A stretch of 64,000 nt of DNA from contig KN805411.1 of the NCBI GenBank assembly GCA_000818945.1, forward strand, positions 247,515-311,514. The letters run 5' to 3'. Positions 19,940-30,375 of the stretch are shown here, one piece after another. Every line of letters starts with the position of its first letter. Within the stretch, counting starts at the first letter, position 1. The position numbers and the translations under genes were made by a program. The DNA comes from Schizochytrium sp. CCTCC M209059 (Eukaryota > Sar > Bigyra > Thraustochytrida > Thraustochytriidae). The notes beneath the pieces are model-generated. The model did not search any database, was not told the origin of the DNA, and worked only from the letters and a program-made list of their open reading frames with translations.

Positions 19940-21259
19940 TCAGACAGAATGCGAGCGATCAAGACAGTGGGCCAAGAGAGCTGGTGGGTGATCAAGGAGA
20001 TGCAAGGCGCGGTCAAGCACCCAAAGCATTTGATCCACAGAGCTGGTGACGAGGCTGATGCCAACTTTACTCGCATTGGCATCCTGCTTCGCCGAATCGA
20101 GGCGTCTCCACAGCCCAAACACGACGACCCGAACGTAGTCCAACCATACGAGTTCGGCGAGTTCCTGGAATGCGTCGAGCGATTCGCAGAGGACAATGTC
20201 ACGGTACTGCGCAGCATTTGCGCGCGCGTGCACGACGTCAAGATGAGCTTGCAAGAGTCCGCGGAAGAATGCGAGAAGCCGGCGCCAGAGATCTCCATCA
20301 CGAAGAAGGCTTGGGTCCACGGATGTGGTCATAAAATACACAAAGTCTTGAAGCGGGTGTCCGAGCCCTTTCCACTGCATGTCGATCAGCTTGACGGGCG
20401 CGTGTCTGTCTGCAACGGGATAAAAAAGATTCCAGGATTTGGCATCGCCGTGGATGAGAGAGACGCTGCGGCTACGCACAACTTCTTGGAGTCCCGGGGC
20501 AATGGCGGCGAGTCGTACGCCGAAATCAGCAAGTTTTCGCACCCGAGATTCCCCGAGACGGTCTTTAAATCGTTCGAGAAACGCGGTCCAGTTCTGCGGC
20601 CCATCATTGAGTTCTGCAGCGGGCCGGCGTGAAAGTACCCAGAATCCGCCTCGCTCGAGGTCACGCGCTGCACTGTTTTGGGATTGAAGCCCGTCGTGGC
20701 GAGCAAGACAAGTTTGCAAGCGACGTCCAGAATTCAGACGTGCAAAGGCTGCCAAGGCTTGTTCAATGTGCCAAAGCTGAGACGCAGCCTTGACATGCTC
20801 GTACCCAAGTCGCTTCACATCTTCCATGATAAGCAAAAAAGCAGGCTTCCCTTTGACGACGCGTTCAATAAAGGCGAAAACCCTGGGAAAGAGATCTTCG
20901 TCTGTATCGACCTCATCCCTATAAAAGTGCATTTCGCGCTGCACAGACGCAATAAAAGCCTCGTATTTGTCCTTTTCCTCGGAGGCATGGGGCAGCTCAT
21001 CAGGTACAACTCTTTTCACCATGACTTTGATTCGTGCGTCACCATCTTCGACAGGGCCTAAAAAGACGGGCACGAGGGTGGCCATTCGTCCATAGACAAC
21101 CTCGCTAACGATGACTTGGGGCCTTGCACGCGCTATGGCATCGAGTCCGCCTTGTTCGAGTACGTGCTGCGCGAACCACGCTGCGTTTAAGTCAACCGTG
21201 TCGCTTTGAACGTCGGCCTCAAGGCGCAAGAGCCCAGGCGCTTCTTCGGCGGTTGTCAT
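19940..21259 (-). CDS. EcKinase/CHK-like small-molecule kinase (protein-kinase-like fold)
   Basis: 439 residues from the ATG at 21259 (MTTAEEAPG). The open frame reaches 21298, but only at a TTG. Kinase-fold landmarks: VMVKRVVP near 80 (ATP-binding Lys); HGDAKSWNLF with the catalytic Asp at 272, the Brenner motif of aminoglycoside-phosphotransferase/ecdysteroid-kinase-like enzymes; and VKLIDMQWKGLGHPLQDFVY with the metal-binding Asp at 293, where the I-D-x-Q and the following D-x-x-Y-F pattern point to the EcKinase/CHK group. These enzymes phosphorylate alcohols such as ecdysteroids, choline-like molecules or antibiotics. The substrate here is unknown. Confidence 0.78.
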   Translation of the reverse strand: MTTAEEAPGLLRLEADVQSDTVDLNAAWFAQHVLEQGGLDAIARARPQVIVSEVVYGRMATLVPVFLGPVEDGDARIKVMVKRVVPDELPHASEEKDKYEAFIASVQREMHFYRDEVDTDEDLFPRVFAFIERVVKGKPAFLLIMEDVKRLGYEHVKAASQLWHIEQALAAFARLNSGRRLQTCLARHDGLQSQNSAARDLERGGFWVLSRRPAAELNDGPQNWTAFLERFKDRLGESRVRKLADFGVRLAAIAPGLQEVVRSRSVSLIHGDAKSWNLFYPVADRHAPVKLIDMQWKGLGHPLQDFVYFMTTSVDPSLLRDGDLWRRLLAFFRGLLQAHLDVVHARANAAQYRDIVLCESLDAFQELAELVWLDYVRVVVFGLWRRLDSAKQDANASKVGISLVTSSVDQMLWVLDRALHLLDHPPALLAHCLDRSHSV

Positions 21260-21764
21260 GTTCAAGGGCGACGTGCTCTCTTCACGTAAGGGAGACAAGA
21301 TTGCTAGCGAGCGAGCAAGCGAGCGAGAGACCTACGAGCGCGCGGATCAAGCCGTCTTTGTGCGAGTTTGGCCTTGCTTTGCCTTGCCTTGCCTTGCCTT
21401 GCCTTGCCTTGCCTTGCCCCCTTTTACCTCACGTTGCACTAGGCCTATACAAGAATATACAAGGCCTGAGGCTGCCTCGACGATTCCACCATTTTAATTT
21501 TTTTTTATCAGACACGACAACAAAATCAGATAAGATGCCAGAAAAGCCACTGTTATCGTGCACGAGATCAAAGACGGCGCGGAGTACACACAACGAAAGA
21601 AAGAAAGAAAGAGAGAAAGAAAGAAAGAGGAGGCTCGCTTTTCCTTCGTTCTGACGTGGCTTGAGACGCAGGAGCGCTGTAAGACCGAGGCCGAACGCAA
21701 AGAAGAGTAAAAGAGGTCGAGCCCCAAGGCCAGGCAAGACCCGACCAGGCCACGAGGCGACGCG
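21260..21764. promoter_or_regulatory. Divergent promoter region of kinase and CFAP157-like genes
   Basis: 505 bp between divergent starts. It includes GAGC repeats (21306-21330), the CCTTG array (21371-21417) and a GAAA array (about 21593-21630). No TATA box or other named element could be assigned. Confidence 0.45.
21371..21417. repeat. Pentanucleotide microsatellite (GCCTT)n
   Basis: About nine perfect CCTTG/GCCTT units upstream of the CFAP157-like gene. Confidence 0.93.
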
Positions 21765-23117
21765 ATGGCGAAGAAGAAGAAGAAGGGCGAGAAGCAAGGC
21801 AACGACGATGGGGACGCGATGGCCAGCAACGAGGCTGGCACAGCCCCCGAAGGGGCTCTCTTTGAGCAGCTTTTAGCTGCCGAGCGCATCAAGGAGATGG
21901 AGGCGAAGAACCGCGCCTTGTCACAGACAAATGCAAGCCTTTCTGCAAAGCTAGCGCAGCAGCAGCAGGACCAGGCCGACGTGTTTTTTCATTTACATCG
22001 CAAAATCGATCAGAACCAAGAAACAATCAAGAGCATGGAAGAGGCCCGCGCGGTGGCACGTGATGAAGCCGCTGCCGAGGCAGACTTATTGCGCGCAGAG
22101 ATTATGGCCCTAGAAAAAGAAGCAAAGACACGCACTTCTGCTCATGAAGACGAGGTGTTTGCCCTTCGCCAAGAGCTCATGGAACTGAATGAATTTGCCA
22201 AGCAGAAGTCCAAGTACGAGGCAAAGATCGACTCGTTGGAGACTGCACTTGAAAAGGAAATCTCACAACGCACGCGCGAAGTTGCAGACATGGAGTTGGA
22301 AAAAGTGCGTGAGAAGGAGCGCCTGAAGCAGGACATGCTCGTCAAGATTAAGGAGACAAAAAAGGCTCTTCTTCGTCTCACGGAGGACCAGCTTGACACG
22401 ACAACGAAGCGCACTATATTAGAGAACGAACAGCTCGCCACGGAGCTTCAATACCAGTCCCGTGAGACGGAGAAACTATTGTCCCGTCTGAGTACACTGG
22501 AGCGAGACAATGCTGTGTTGCGCCGTAAATTGGACCTAGTCCATTCGGAAAAGCTTGGACACGCACGCAAAGCGAATTTATACTGGAAGCTTTCGCAGAC
22601 ACTGCAAGGTCGGCAAGAACAACAAGCTCATAGTGAAGTAAAACAGGCATCAAGAGCGGCAAGAGACGGCAAGAGCGAGTCTGCCTCGGAGGGCACCTCG
22701 ACTTCACAACATGAGCATATTTCACGGAGAGTGGGCGACTTGCTACGTACGAATCGTCACTTACAATCTGAAGTTTCTGTCGCGCACGACATTTTGCATT
22801 CCACAAGCCGTGCTGTCGATGTTGTGTTGGCAGAGTACGACTTGGAAAAGACTCTCAAGTCCACGTTGACGGAACTTTCCGAATGCCTGCGTACTGATGG
22901 CAGTACAGGTATCGCGAATGCGCGAGCAAAGCGTTTGCGTAATCTCGTGCGTCTGCGCAAGACGGCCCGTTCCCGTGACCCTGAACCGCTTCCTGTTTGG
23001 CAAAGCGCAGGAGATGTGACAAAGACCAGCACTGATGTTAAAATCGCAGGACCAACAGCCATTGTATTTTCCCCCACGCGGCCTCTGGGCAAGGCTACTT
23101 CACGACGCAGGTGGTGA
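21765..23117 (+). CDS. CFAP157-like flagellar coiled-coil protein
   Basis: 450 residues from an ATG at 21765; Lys-rich start (MAKKKKKGEK), then near-continuous coiled coil to about 300. The block around residues 175-255 matches the CFAP157/BBOF1-type signature as I know it: a KERLKQDM segment, then QLDTTTKRTILENEQLATEL with the TTKR-x-I-x-EN core, an S-R-x-T-E-x-L-L helix and an N-x-x-L-x-R-x-L-x-L end. In animals CFAP157 is needed for sperm flagellum shape and sits at basal bodies and axonemes. Its presence implies that the organism makes a flagellated stage. The C-terminal 60 residues are basic and disordered. Confidence 0.7.
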   Translation: MAKKKKKGEKQGNDDGDAMASNEAGTAPEGALFEQLLAAERIKEMEAKNRALSQTNASLSAKLAQQQQDQADVFFHLHRKIDQNQETIKSMEEARAVARDEAAAEADLLRAEIMALEKEAKTRTSAHEDEVFALRQELMELNEFAKQKSKYEAKIDSLETALEKEISQRTREVADMELEKVREKERLKQDMLVKIKETKKALLRLTEDQLDTTTKRTILENEQLATELQYQSRETEKLLSRLSTLERDNAVLRRKLDLVHSEKLGHARKANLYWKLSQTLQGRQEQQAHSEVKQASRAARDGKSESASEGTSTSQHEHISRRVGDLLRTNRHLQSEVSVAHDILHSTSRAVDVVLAEYDLEKTLKSTLTELSECLRTDGSTGIANARAKRLRNLVRLRKTARSRDPEPLPVWQSAGDVTKTSTDVKIAGPTAIVFSPTRPLGKATSRRRW

Positions 23118-23511
23118 AGCGTCACTCAAAATTGAAAGTGATGTTCCTTTCCTCGACAGATTGAGATCATTTTTCGAGGAGGAAGTAAGCAAACATTCGA
23201 ACGAAAGGAAGTAAAAGATAAAAAAGAAGATAGGATATAAATATAATAGAGGGTCGATCAAATTGAAGGTCTAGCGGCATCATCCCTTCTGCGCCGCTCA
23301 TTTGCCGCCATCTCAAAGTAAGTGTGGTCCCTGATGTGCGCGGCATTGAAAAAGGCCCATCCCGACTGACTTGATTCGTGAGACGCTCGTCGAGATCCCG
23401 CATACCATTAAATGAAAAAAAAAGAGGCAGTGCACGGGAGCTCTCGGAGCCAATAAATATAAAAAAGGAAAAAAAAGGGGGGAAAGAAGAAAAGCGGGGA
23501 CGGGTGCCATC
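23118..23511. other. Convergent intergenic region
   Basis: 394 bp of AT-rich sequence between the stop codons of the CFAP157-like (+) and bZIP (-) genes, with A-rich runs. It presumably holds both polyadenylation regions. Nothing else is seen. Confidence 0.5.
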
Positions 23512-25587
23512 TTAAAAGGACGAGGAGGCCAACCTCTGCTGCTGCACAAGCTTTTGCAGACCAATGGCGGCGCTCATGACCTCGGGATCCGAAGCATACT
23601 CGGTTTTTGCGCCGTTCAGTTTACCGGCGGCGACCATGGACTGAAGAAGCGGGGCAAGCGAGGCTGAGTTGGAGGCTGCGAGCGCCGATGTGATGGCCGT
23701 AGAAGGGCCCATGGTCGACGACGGCGGAGTCGACGAAAGCATGGGGCCCACGGAAGAGAGCACGCGCTGGTGGCTCGGGGGAACCGGGAGCGTCGGCGCT
23801 GAAAGGCTCATACCAGCGAGTTGCTTGAGCGCAGGCTCGGCCGACGTGCGACGACGTTTGGTGGGCGAGCATGACCCGCTCAAAGGGTCCTTGGACCCCG
23901 CGCGGCCACGAGACGAGGGTTTTCCCCAGCCATTGAGCGGCGGAATGTTGACCGAGAGAAGCGAGTCCGGAGTGCCTTCGCCCGTCTCAGAAGCCGACGA
24001 CATCATGGCAAAGGCGGCCGAGCCCGCAGTCGAAGATGAGTCCATGCTGCATGCGCGAGGCTTCTTGTTCGCCGAGACGCCGGCGGAAAAGGCGGGCATG
24101 CTGGCGTCCGAAAGACGGAACTTGTCGGTGAGCGCAGAAAGCGCCGAGGTGGGCGCGCGAGCCGCGGAGAGCTCCGGGGAGCCCATGCCAGGGACGGACG
24201 CAGCGCTCGTGGCATCGCCGTCGACGGAGAGAGCGCGACCGGCCATGGGGCTCGTCGGGCCCGAGAGCCCGACGGAGCCGTCCCCGACGGCCATCATGTC
24301 GTCCGAGTCCTGATCAGCGATGAAAGCAGGAAGCGGCGAGGCAGCCTGGATCTTTTGCACGACGTCCTCCGGAAGGGCGGCCTCCATTGCGCGAACCTTG
24401 TGGCGAAGACCAGGAAGCTGGCTGCGAAGATTCTCCGTGTAGAGCTTCTTGCGCTGGCGGCACAGGCGAGCCGAGGCGGCATTGCGCTTGAGACGACGCT
24501 TCTTACGCTCTTCGTGCGACATTTCGGAGAGAGGGACGCCATCCTCGGACTCGCTGAGGTCGCCGTCCTTGGACGGCGAGGGGCTTTCGCCAGCAGTGAT
24601 AGAGGCGAGGCTCATGGACATGCTCTCAACGGACTCATCCTTGCCGGTCTCGCCGGTGCCAAAGGCCTTGGACTCGACGAGAAATTGCTCGCGAGCCTTG
24701 ATCTCTGCTGAGTGGTTCAAGCAGAGATGCTCGTCGAGAAGACGGCGCTCGACAAAGGTGCGCGAGCAAAAGAGGCACGCGAGAGGCGGCTCGCCAAAGA
24801 ACTCGATCACAGAGCGAGCCTTGGCAAGATCAGCCTTGGGAAGCTTGTCGAGCGCAGCCTGGAGTTCCTTGGCACGCAGACGAAGCGCGGCCACAAGCTT
24901 GGTGAGCACCTCGGCCTCTTGCTTTTTGCGTTCGCGCCGGAGGCGGGCGGTCATGCGGTTGCGAGCGAGTCTGGCCTTGGTTTTGTCGGGCTCACCCGAG
25001 GTGGACCTCTTGATGCCGCGGTTGCGGGAAGAAAGACGACCAGCCTCATCCTCGGTATCGTCGTTACCAGAGGAAGAAGGCTCGATCTTGGTCATGGAGT
25101 GCTGCTGCTGTTGGGGACGCTGTTGCTGGAGCAACAGCGACGAGAGGCTGTTGTTGAGCGACTCGGGGTAGTCACCGGCGGACGACTGGTGATGGGGTTG
25201 GCTCTGGTTCTGTTTGAGCTGGGCCAAGTAGTCCAGAAGTGCCGACGAGGAAGTCGTTGTGAGGGAGCCGGGTCCTTGCTGGGTGGTGAAGGACGGGGCG
25301 GATTGATGAGGCTGCAGATGATGTTGCTGCTGCTGCTGGGGGTGAGCCCTAGCATGTGAGTTGAGGAGATTTTGCAAAACAGCAAAGCTGTCAGCCGGGG
25401 CAGGAATGCCACCGTTGGTGTTGTTGGTCCCAAACGAGGACATGGAAGCGTTGTTGCGCTGGGAGGCCGCGAGCTTAGCCGCGAGGCTCTCGAGGGTCTG
25501 CTGGTGGCTCATGGGCCTGGAGGAGACGTTGGCCGGCGACGGATTCGAAGAAAGCCGCGCGGCGTCCGCGGCGTCAGCAGCGCCCAT
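23512..25587 (-). CDS. Transcription factor with two bZIP basic regions flanking a C2H2 zinc finger
   Basis: 691 residues from the ATG at 25587. The N-terminal 180 residues are Gln/His/Ser-rich, as in activation domains. First bZIP near 200-245: ARLARNRMTARLRRERKK with the N-x7-R signature, and leucines at heptad spacing after it. C2H2 finger near 268-290: CLFCSRTFVERRLLDEHLCL followed by NH, giving C-x2-C-x12-H-x4-H. Second bZIP near 356-400: RLKRNAASARLCRQRKK, again N-x7-R, with Leu, Leu, Met at heptads 18, 25 and 32 but a proline inside the zipper. The Ser/Pro-rich C-terminal third looks disordered. It should act as a nuclear DNA-binding regulator; targets are unknown. The duplicated basic regions differ in sequence, so this is not an assembly duplication. 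Confidence 0.85.
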   Translation of the reverse strand: MGAADAADAARLSSNPSPANVSSRPMSHQQTLESLAAKLAASQRNNASMSSFGTNNTNGGIPAPADSFAVLQNLLNSHARAHPQQQQQHHLQPHQSAPSFTTQQGPGSLTTTSSSALLDYLAQLKQNQSQPHHQSSAGDYPESLNNSLSSLLLQQQRPQQQQHSMTKIEPSSSGNDDTEDEAGRLSSRNRGIKRSTSGEPDKTKARLARNRMTARLRRERKKQEAEVLTKLVAALRLRAKELQAALDKLPKADLAKARSVIEFFGEPPLACLFCSRTFVERRLLDEHLCLNHSAEIKAREQFLVESKAFGTGETGKDESVESMSMSLASITAGESPSPSKDGDLSESEDGVPLSEMSHEERKKRRLKRNAASARLCRQRKKLYTENLRSQLPGLRHKVRAMEAALPEDVVQKIQAASPLPAFIADQDSDDMMAVGDGSVGLSGPTSPMAGRALSVDGDATSAASVPGMGSPELSAARAPTSALSALTDKFRLSDASMPAFSAGVSANKKPRACSMDSSSTAGSAAFAMMSSASETGEGTPDSLLSVNIPPLNGWGKPSSRGRAGSKDPLSGSCSPTKRRRTSAEPALKQLAGMSLSAPTLPVPPSHQRVLSSVGPMLSSTPPSSTMGPSTAITSALAASNSASLAPLLQSMVAAGKLNGAKTEYASDPEVMSAAIGLQKLVQQQRLASSSF

Positions 25588-28153
25588 TCGCTTGTAAATA
25601 GTTGGCGCGGTTAAAAAAAATAAAAAAGGGGAAAGCTGGTGCCGAACACGGACGGCGTGGACCAGCTGATGCGCGCGTAAATATATAAATTAAAGCGGGG
25701 GGCGCGTGGTTACTTCGTGATGCTGACGCAAGTGTCCGCACCACCCCGAGCTCTGGTTCTCTTGCTCTGCGCGAGCACGAACCGTAGCGCCTCTTCTCTC
25801 GCTCTTGTTCTCTTGCTCTCCTTCCGGCGTTTCGGCCGGAGGAATAAAATGAAAAGTAAAGGCGGCAAATAAGCAAGCAAAGCAAACGAGCACGCTAAGC
25901 ACGCGCTTCGTTCGCTTTGGCTCTGGCTCTGCCTGCCTTCTCGACCACCGCTGCGCGTCGCGACGGGCAGCGGCGGCGCTTGCGCTCGCGCTCGCGCTCG
26001 CGCTCGCGCTCGCTCGCGTGCGGCCTCGCGTGCGCGCGGACTGTGCGGGCGGCGCGACAGGCGGGGCGGCGGGCGCGGACGCGAAGGAGGCAGACAGGCA
26101 GCTCGCAGCACGGCCCTCGCCGGCGCTGCGTTCCCGCTCTGCTGCCGCGATTTCTCCGCCCTTTGCTTCGCGCACTTGCAGAGCGCCATTCTCCACTTGC
26201 GAGGCCCCTTGCGCCACTTGCGCGCGCCGCGCTTCCGACTTGCGTCGCCGCCGCCGCATCGATCGACGCGTCCTCTGATCGCCACCCAAGCGCTGTGGAG
26301 ACGCGCAAATCGGCTCCCTCTGCGGCGCCGGCCAGTGGACGTCGGGACGCGTCGCAGACCCCCGGACTTGACTGCGGGGCTGCACTCCTCTGCAGCCACT
26401 GGCCGAGCTTCGAGAATGGATGTAGAGTGGCCGTCTGCTTGCGTAGGTCGACCTCGAGGCACAGCCTTTTACTGCGGGTTATTTCTTTCCCGCATCCAGA
26501 CGAGCCATGGACCGTACCGCGCGCTTGCAGGAGACATCTTCATTGCGTCCCGGTAAATTTTCGCGACGCTGCTGGCTAGAGACGCGATGATGTCCGATGG
26601 CGGCAATGCGATCTGCCCGTTAGTTCTTCCGAGAGGACGCGATCTTGGCCGCTGCGGGGCGGCTCGTTCCGCAGGCAGTCCCGCGTCATCCGCCCCGTTC
26701 CAAAAGCCGTCGTCCTAGCACCTCCTACACGGCGGCTACCGCCGCTGCTGCCCCGTACTTCCCCCTTCCACCTATCATAGCGGGGACCCCCCCTGACCTG
26801 CGTCGCTACGCCCTCGTATCCCAAAACCTATCGCACACCCTCGCACACCCGGTCCCCGCCACCCCACCTGCTTGCGCAGCGTCGCGTCTGCCTCGCTTTC
26901 TTCCCTCCCCTCTCTCTCTCTCCCGATCGACGCGGTCTCCCCGTGATGACGCCCTCCCATCTCTGCAGCGCGCGCTCGCGCGCCAGCGCGCGCTGCGCTT
27001 CCCCTGCTTTCTCCCCTCGTTTCCGGGGCGCACACCCCCCTCCCCTCCCGCTTTCCTCGCTGCGCGCGCAGCCGTGGCCAGCCAGTGGCCATTCATTCAT
27101 TCATCATCCGTCCATTCCTGCGCACTCATTCGATGCTTCGCGGCACGCACGCGCGGGAGGCAGGCAGGCGGGGAAGGGCAGCGGCCACGCGGGCCTGCGC
27201 GGCCGCGTCACCGGTCGACGCGCGCCGGGTCGGCCCTGCCGGGAAGAAGAACCAGCCGGCGCAGCTCGCGGCCCGACGAGAACAGAGAACAGAACAGACC
27301 AGAACATGAGGATCACCTCTGGCCGCCCAGTGGCACCGGCCGAAAACCTCCCCCCGGCGGCCCTGCGCTCCCCAGCCGGACCGCGCCGCGCCGCGCTTCG
27401 GTCCGCGGCGCGGCGACGCAGCTTGCGTTGCGCGGGAAGCGGGCGCAAGGAGGCGCGCCTCCTGGCCGCGCAGCACGTACCCGGGCCGCGAGAAGGGCCA
27501 GGAGGCGGCGCCGGCGACGTCATCGTGGCGGTGCGCGGCGCGGCGCAACGCAGCACCTCGCGGCGGCTGTGGGGAGGGAGGGGGCAGACCGGGGGCCACT
27601 GCGGGGCCGCAAGGGGCGCCCACAGCGGCCCGCAGCCGCGATCTTGGGGAGGATCCTGACCGCCTCGACGCGTCCGTGGGTAGTTCCTCTGCGCGTGTGT
27701 GCGTGTCGATTGTGCTGTTGCCGCGCGCGGAGAAGCACTTGCGCGGGCGGCCGACGCGGCGGGTACCGTACTTGCAGAGCGAGCCAGGGGAGAGATTCGC
27801 CGACACTGACCGCTCGCCAGCCGCTGGATTGACTTCACCGCCCCGCAGACCGGGGAAAGTTCTCCGCAGTTCTTCCACCTCTCACGAGGAAGGTTTTTTT
27901 CGAACGGAAGCATGGCTTTTGGACCCGTCCTGCCGTCGCTCTCTGTCAGCTCCTGCCCGTTTCACCCGTACAGGCCGGAGTTCCCGCGGACATTGAGGAA
28001 AATCGAAATGGCCTAGTGGTGGCTTAGGCCGCGCGACCCTTGACGAGGATCATTGGCATCATCTTTGACGTGGCGTATACGTAAAGCAATTTGATGGTTT
28101 TTTTTTATACAAAAGAAATATATCGGTGCCAACTTGTTTCGTTGCTTTGCAAA
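25588..28153. other. GC-rich intergenic region, no supported gene
   Basis: About 2.6 kb upstream of the bZIP gene. It contains a GCTCGC hexamer run (25979-26012) and CpG-rich blocks. Overlapping ORFs occur on both strands (up to about 395 codons at 26645-27832 +), but all are Arg/Ala/Pro-rich, lack domains and conflict with each other. I see no gene I can support; a GC-rich 5' UTR or an unrecognised noncoding RNA cannot be excluded. Confidence 0.45.
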
Positions 28154-28769
28154 TCACATCGTCTGTCGAATGGAAGGACAAACTCTTGAGGTCGATTTGA
28201 AAGTCAATTTTCTCGATGATGGTTTCACGGCATACTTTTTGCCGAGGTCATAAAGCGAGGACGCGCGGATCGCTACAAATCTTTGGCTCAAGGTCTCGTG
28301 CACTTTCTCTCCAAGAGAAAAGCGGGCACCAGAGCGAATGAAGCATAACTCGACGTGTACGCCTGCTGCAACTTGCGCATTTCTCTTGCTGATTGACTCA
28401 CGAACGACAGCTTCGGATTGGACGTACAAGTGATCGGCAGCGTTGCGGTCCTTTTTCTTGTGTGTCTTCGCTTGCATCCATCAATGCCGCTGTATGCAGC
28501 GTTTCGTTTGGTCCCAAAGACTCTGACTTGCGATCAATTTGTTCGAGAAGAAGCTGAATCTTGGTCCCAAAGACTTTGACTTGCGTCGATTTGTTCGAGT
28601 AAGGATCCAGGCTGGTAAGAGCAAGGCTCCTGTTGAGCGCAATTCTTGAGGCTGCTCTCGTCACGAGAATCCAGTCTTGACTGACATGGCAAACTTTGGC
28701 TGATCACTCTTTGCGCCTCAGTTGTCAATACGCTGAGGGCAAGACTGCGTAAATTGCTGTCTTGCACTT
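28154..28769 (-). pseudogene. Possible decayed or unspliced 3' extension of the ankyrin gene
   Basis: Downstream of the ankyrin stop codon, three protein-like frames follow one another on the minus strand, each broken: a frame ending SLWDQDSASSRTN, a frame containing LLLEQIDRKSESLGPNETLH, and a 107-codon frame (28154-28477). The first two encode the same peptide in different frames because a ~45-bp segment (around 28506-28552 and 28560-28605) is duplicated: CGAACAAATTGATCGCAAGT versus CGAACAAATCGACGCAAGT, each followed by a TTTGGGACCAA stretch. This may be a frameshifted remnant or exons with introns I cannot define. Confidence 0.3.
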
Positions 28770-29609
28770 TCACTTGGTCCTTCGAACGTCCATGCCTGCG
28801 CCATGGTAGATGAGGAGCTGCGCCGTTTCGAGCTGCCCTTTCATACACGCAAAGAGAAGCGCTGTTTCGCCGTCGTTGTTTTGCAAATTCAGACGCGCAC
28901 CGCGGTGGATAAGCAACTGAGCAATTTCGGGCTGCTCGTACGAGCACGCAAACATGAGAGCGGTTTCCCCCTTTTCTGTCTGCAAATCAAGGTTTGCACC
29001 GTGATGCACGAGCAGATGGCCCAACTCGGGCGGGCCATACTTGCAGACGGACATTAATGCACTCCAGCCGTCGATACACTGCAAATCCAAGTCTGCGCCG
29101 CGGTGGATGAGCAGCTCAGCCATATCGAGCTGCTTGTGTTGGCACGCAAATCTCAGAGCGCTCCAGCCGACATGGTCCTGTAAATCCAAGCCTGCGCCGC
29201 GTTCGATGAGCCATTTTGCGATAACGGGTTGAGGACCGGACTTGGGATTGAGAGACCACGTGAGCGGCGTGTCGTTCCACCTCGTCACGGGCGCGTCGAG
29301 CTTGGCTGGGTTCTCCTGTACAGCACGCTGGACCCCGGCGAGGTCGCCCGCCGCGATGAGCCGTCTCATCGCCCACGAAGGAAATTTTGTCACCATGGTT
29401 TGCTCCAGCGGGTCGTTTCCGCCACCCAGCCCCGCTGCCTCCGTGCTTCGCTGGACACGCTCGCGTGAGCGGTGCGCGAGAGCGCGAGGAGGCGGTGCGC
29501 TACGCGGGTCCAGTGCACGTGTGATAGGTTCACGGTTTTGGGAGGACCCGCCGCACGTGCACAAGCCGTGAGCCTCGGACTGAGACCGATTTGTTTGGTC
29601 ACTATCCAT
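28770..29609 (-). CDS. Ankyrin-repeat protein
   Basis: 279 residues from an ATG at 29609; a later ATG (MVTKFPSWAMRRL, about residue 71) would also serve and marks where the ordered part begins. From about 75 to 275 there are roughly six ankyrin repeats: D-x-x-G-W-S-A-L-R-F-A-C, GWSALMSVCKYG, GETALMFACSYE and GETALLFACMKG, each followed by an [AE]LLIHRGA[DR]L[DN]LQ-type turn. The third and later repeats are very alike, suggesting recent internal duplication. The frame ends abruptly after YHGAGMDV, at the place where another repeat would begin, so the protein may be truncated. A protein-binding role is all that can be said. Confidence 0.8.
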   Translation of the reverse strand: MDSDQTNRSQSEAHGLCTCGGSSQNREPITRALDPRSAPPPRALAHRSRERVQRSTEAAGLGGGNDPLEQTMVTKFPSWAMRRLIAAGDLAGVQRAVQENPAKLDAPVTRWNDTPLTWSLNPKSGPQPVIAKWLIERGAGLDLQDHVGWSALRFACQHKQLDMAELLIHRGADLDLQCIDGWSALMSVCKYGPPELGHLLVHHGANLDLQTEKGETALMFACSYEQPEIAQLLIHRGARLNLQNNDGETALLFACMKGQLETAQLLIYHGAGMDVRRTK

Positions 29610-30375
29610 GCAAATTTACGAAATCTATCATGATGCGTCGATCGACCAAGCGACTCACGAACGGCTCAGGGCATGCCAATGAATGATGTCAGCCACGACA
29701 GGGAACCAGTTCTTGCTTGCATCTGCCGCGAGCGTGTTTACAAAGTAAGCGCAAGATGACTTTATCTCTTTCACTTAATGACGCAAAGTCGGTTTTGGGG
29801 ACAGAGTATTCGTATCAACGTAAAAGAAATCTCCCGTTCGCGCGTAGCGTGATGGGGAGGAAAAGGTTGGAGTCTCTCGCGGCTCGGAGACGAGAGGGTT
29901 GTTGGCCTAGGTTGCAAGGGTGGCGAACGGTTAGGAAGAGCCCGCTTGCAAATGGCGACCCGACGACGTCGTCGCCCTCGGAACCTTGTTCGGATTCGAG
30001 CGATTCGGGTGATTTGGGTCAGCTGGCGAACAAATCCGCGTGAGCGTGGCTCCGTGCAGCTTTTGACGATAGTTCAGGCGGTGAATAGCATGATTAAAAA
30101 GGAAATGCTCGGGCTCTTGTGGAGCGGCACTTTATCAAATCAAGGTGGTGGAATAATGCGCTGGGCCTCCTTCTCATCTCAAGCCCAACCTTGGAGTAAA
30201 GTGCGCAACGCAAATCAAAAGCCCATCATTGAGCCACGGCGGACAGGTAGGCGGCACGCCAGACGCGCAAGCGTGCAGTCGCAAGCCGCGAACCTAGGCG
30301 GGCGCGCGGGCGTGCAACGCGCGACGCGACGACTTTCTGGTTGTGGAAACCGACAAAAGCGTTGAAGAAAACACG
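29610..30375. other. Intergenic, 766 bp
   Basis: Between divergent ankyrin (-) and aminotransferase (+) genes. Holds a few short unsupported ORFs and no obvious repeats; GC-rich towards 30375. Confidence 0.45.

Noticed and set aside
26645..27832. 395-codon plus-strand ORF
   Set aside because: Arg/Pro/Ala-rich, overlaps equally long minus-strand ORFs, no domain; expected in GC-rich noncoding DNA.
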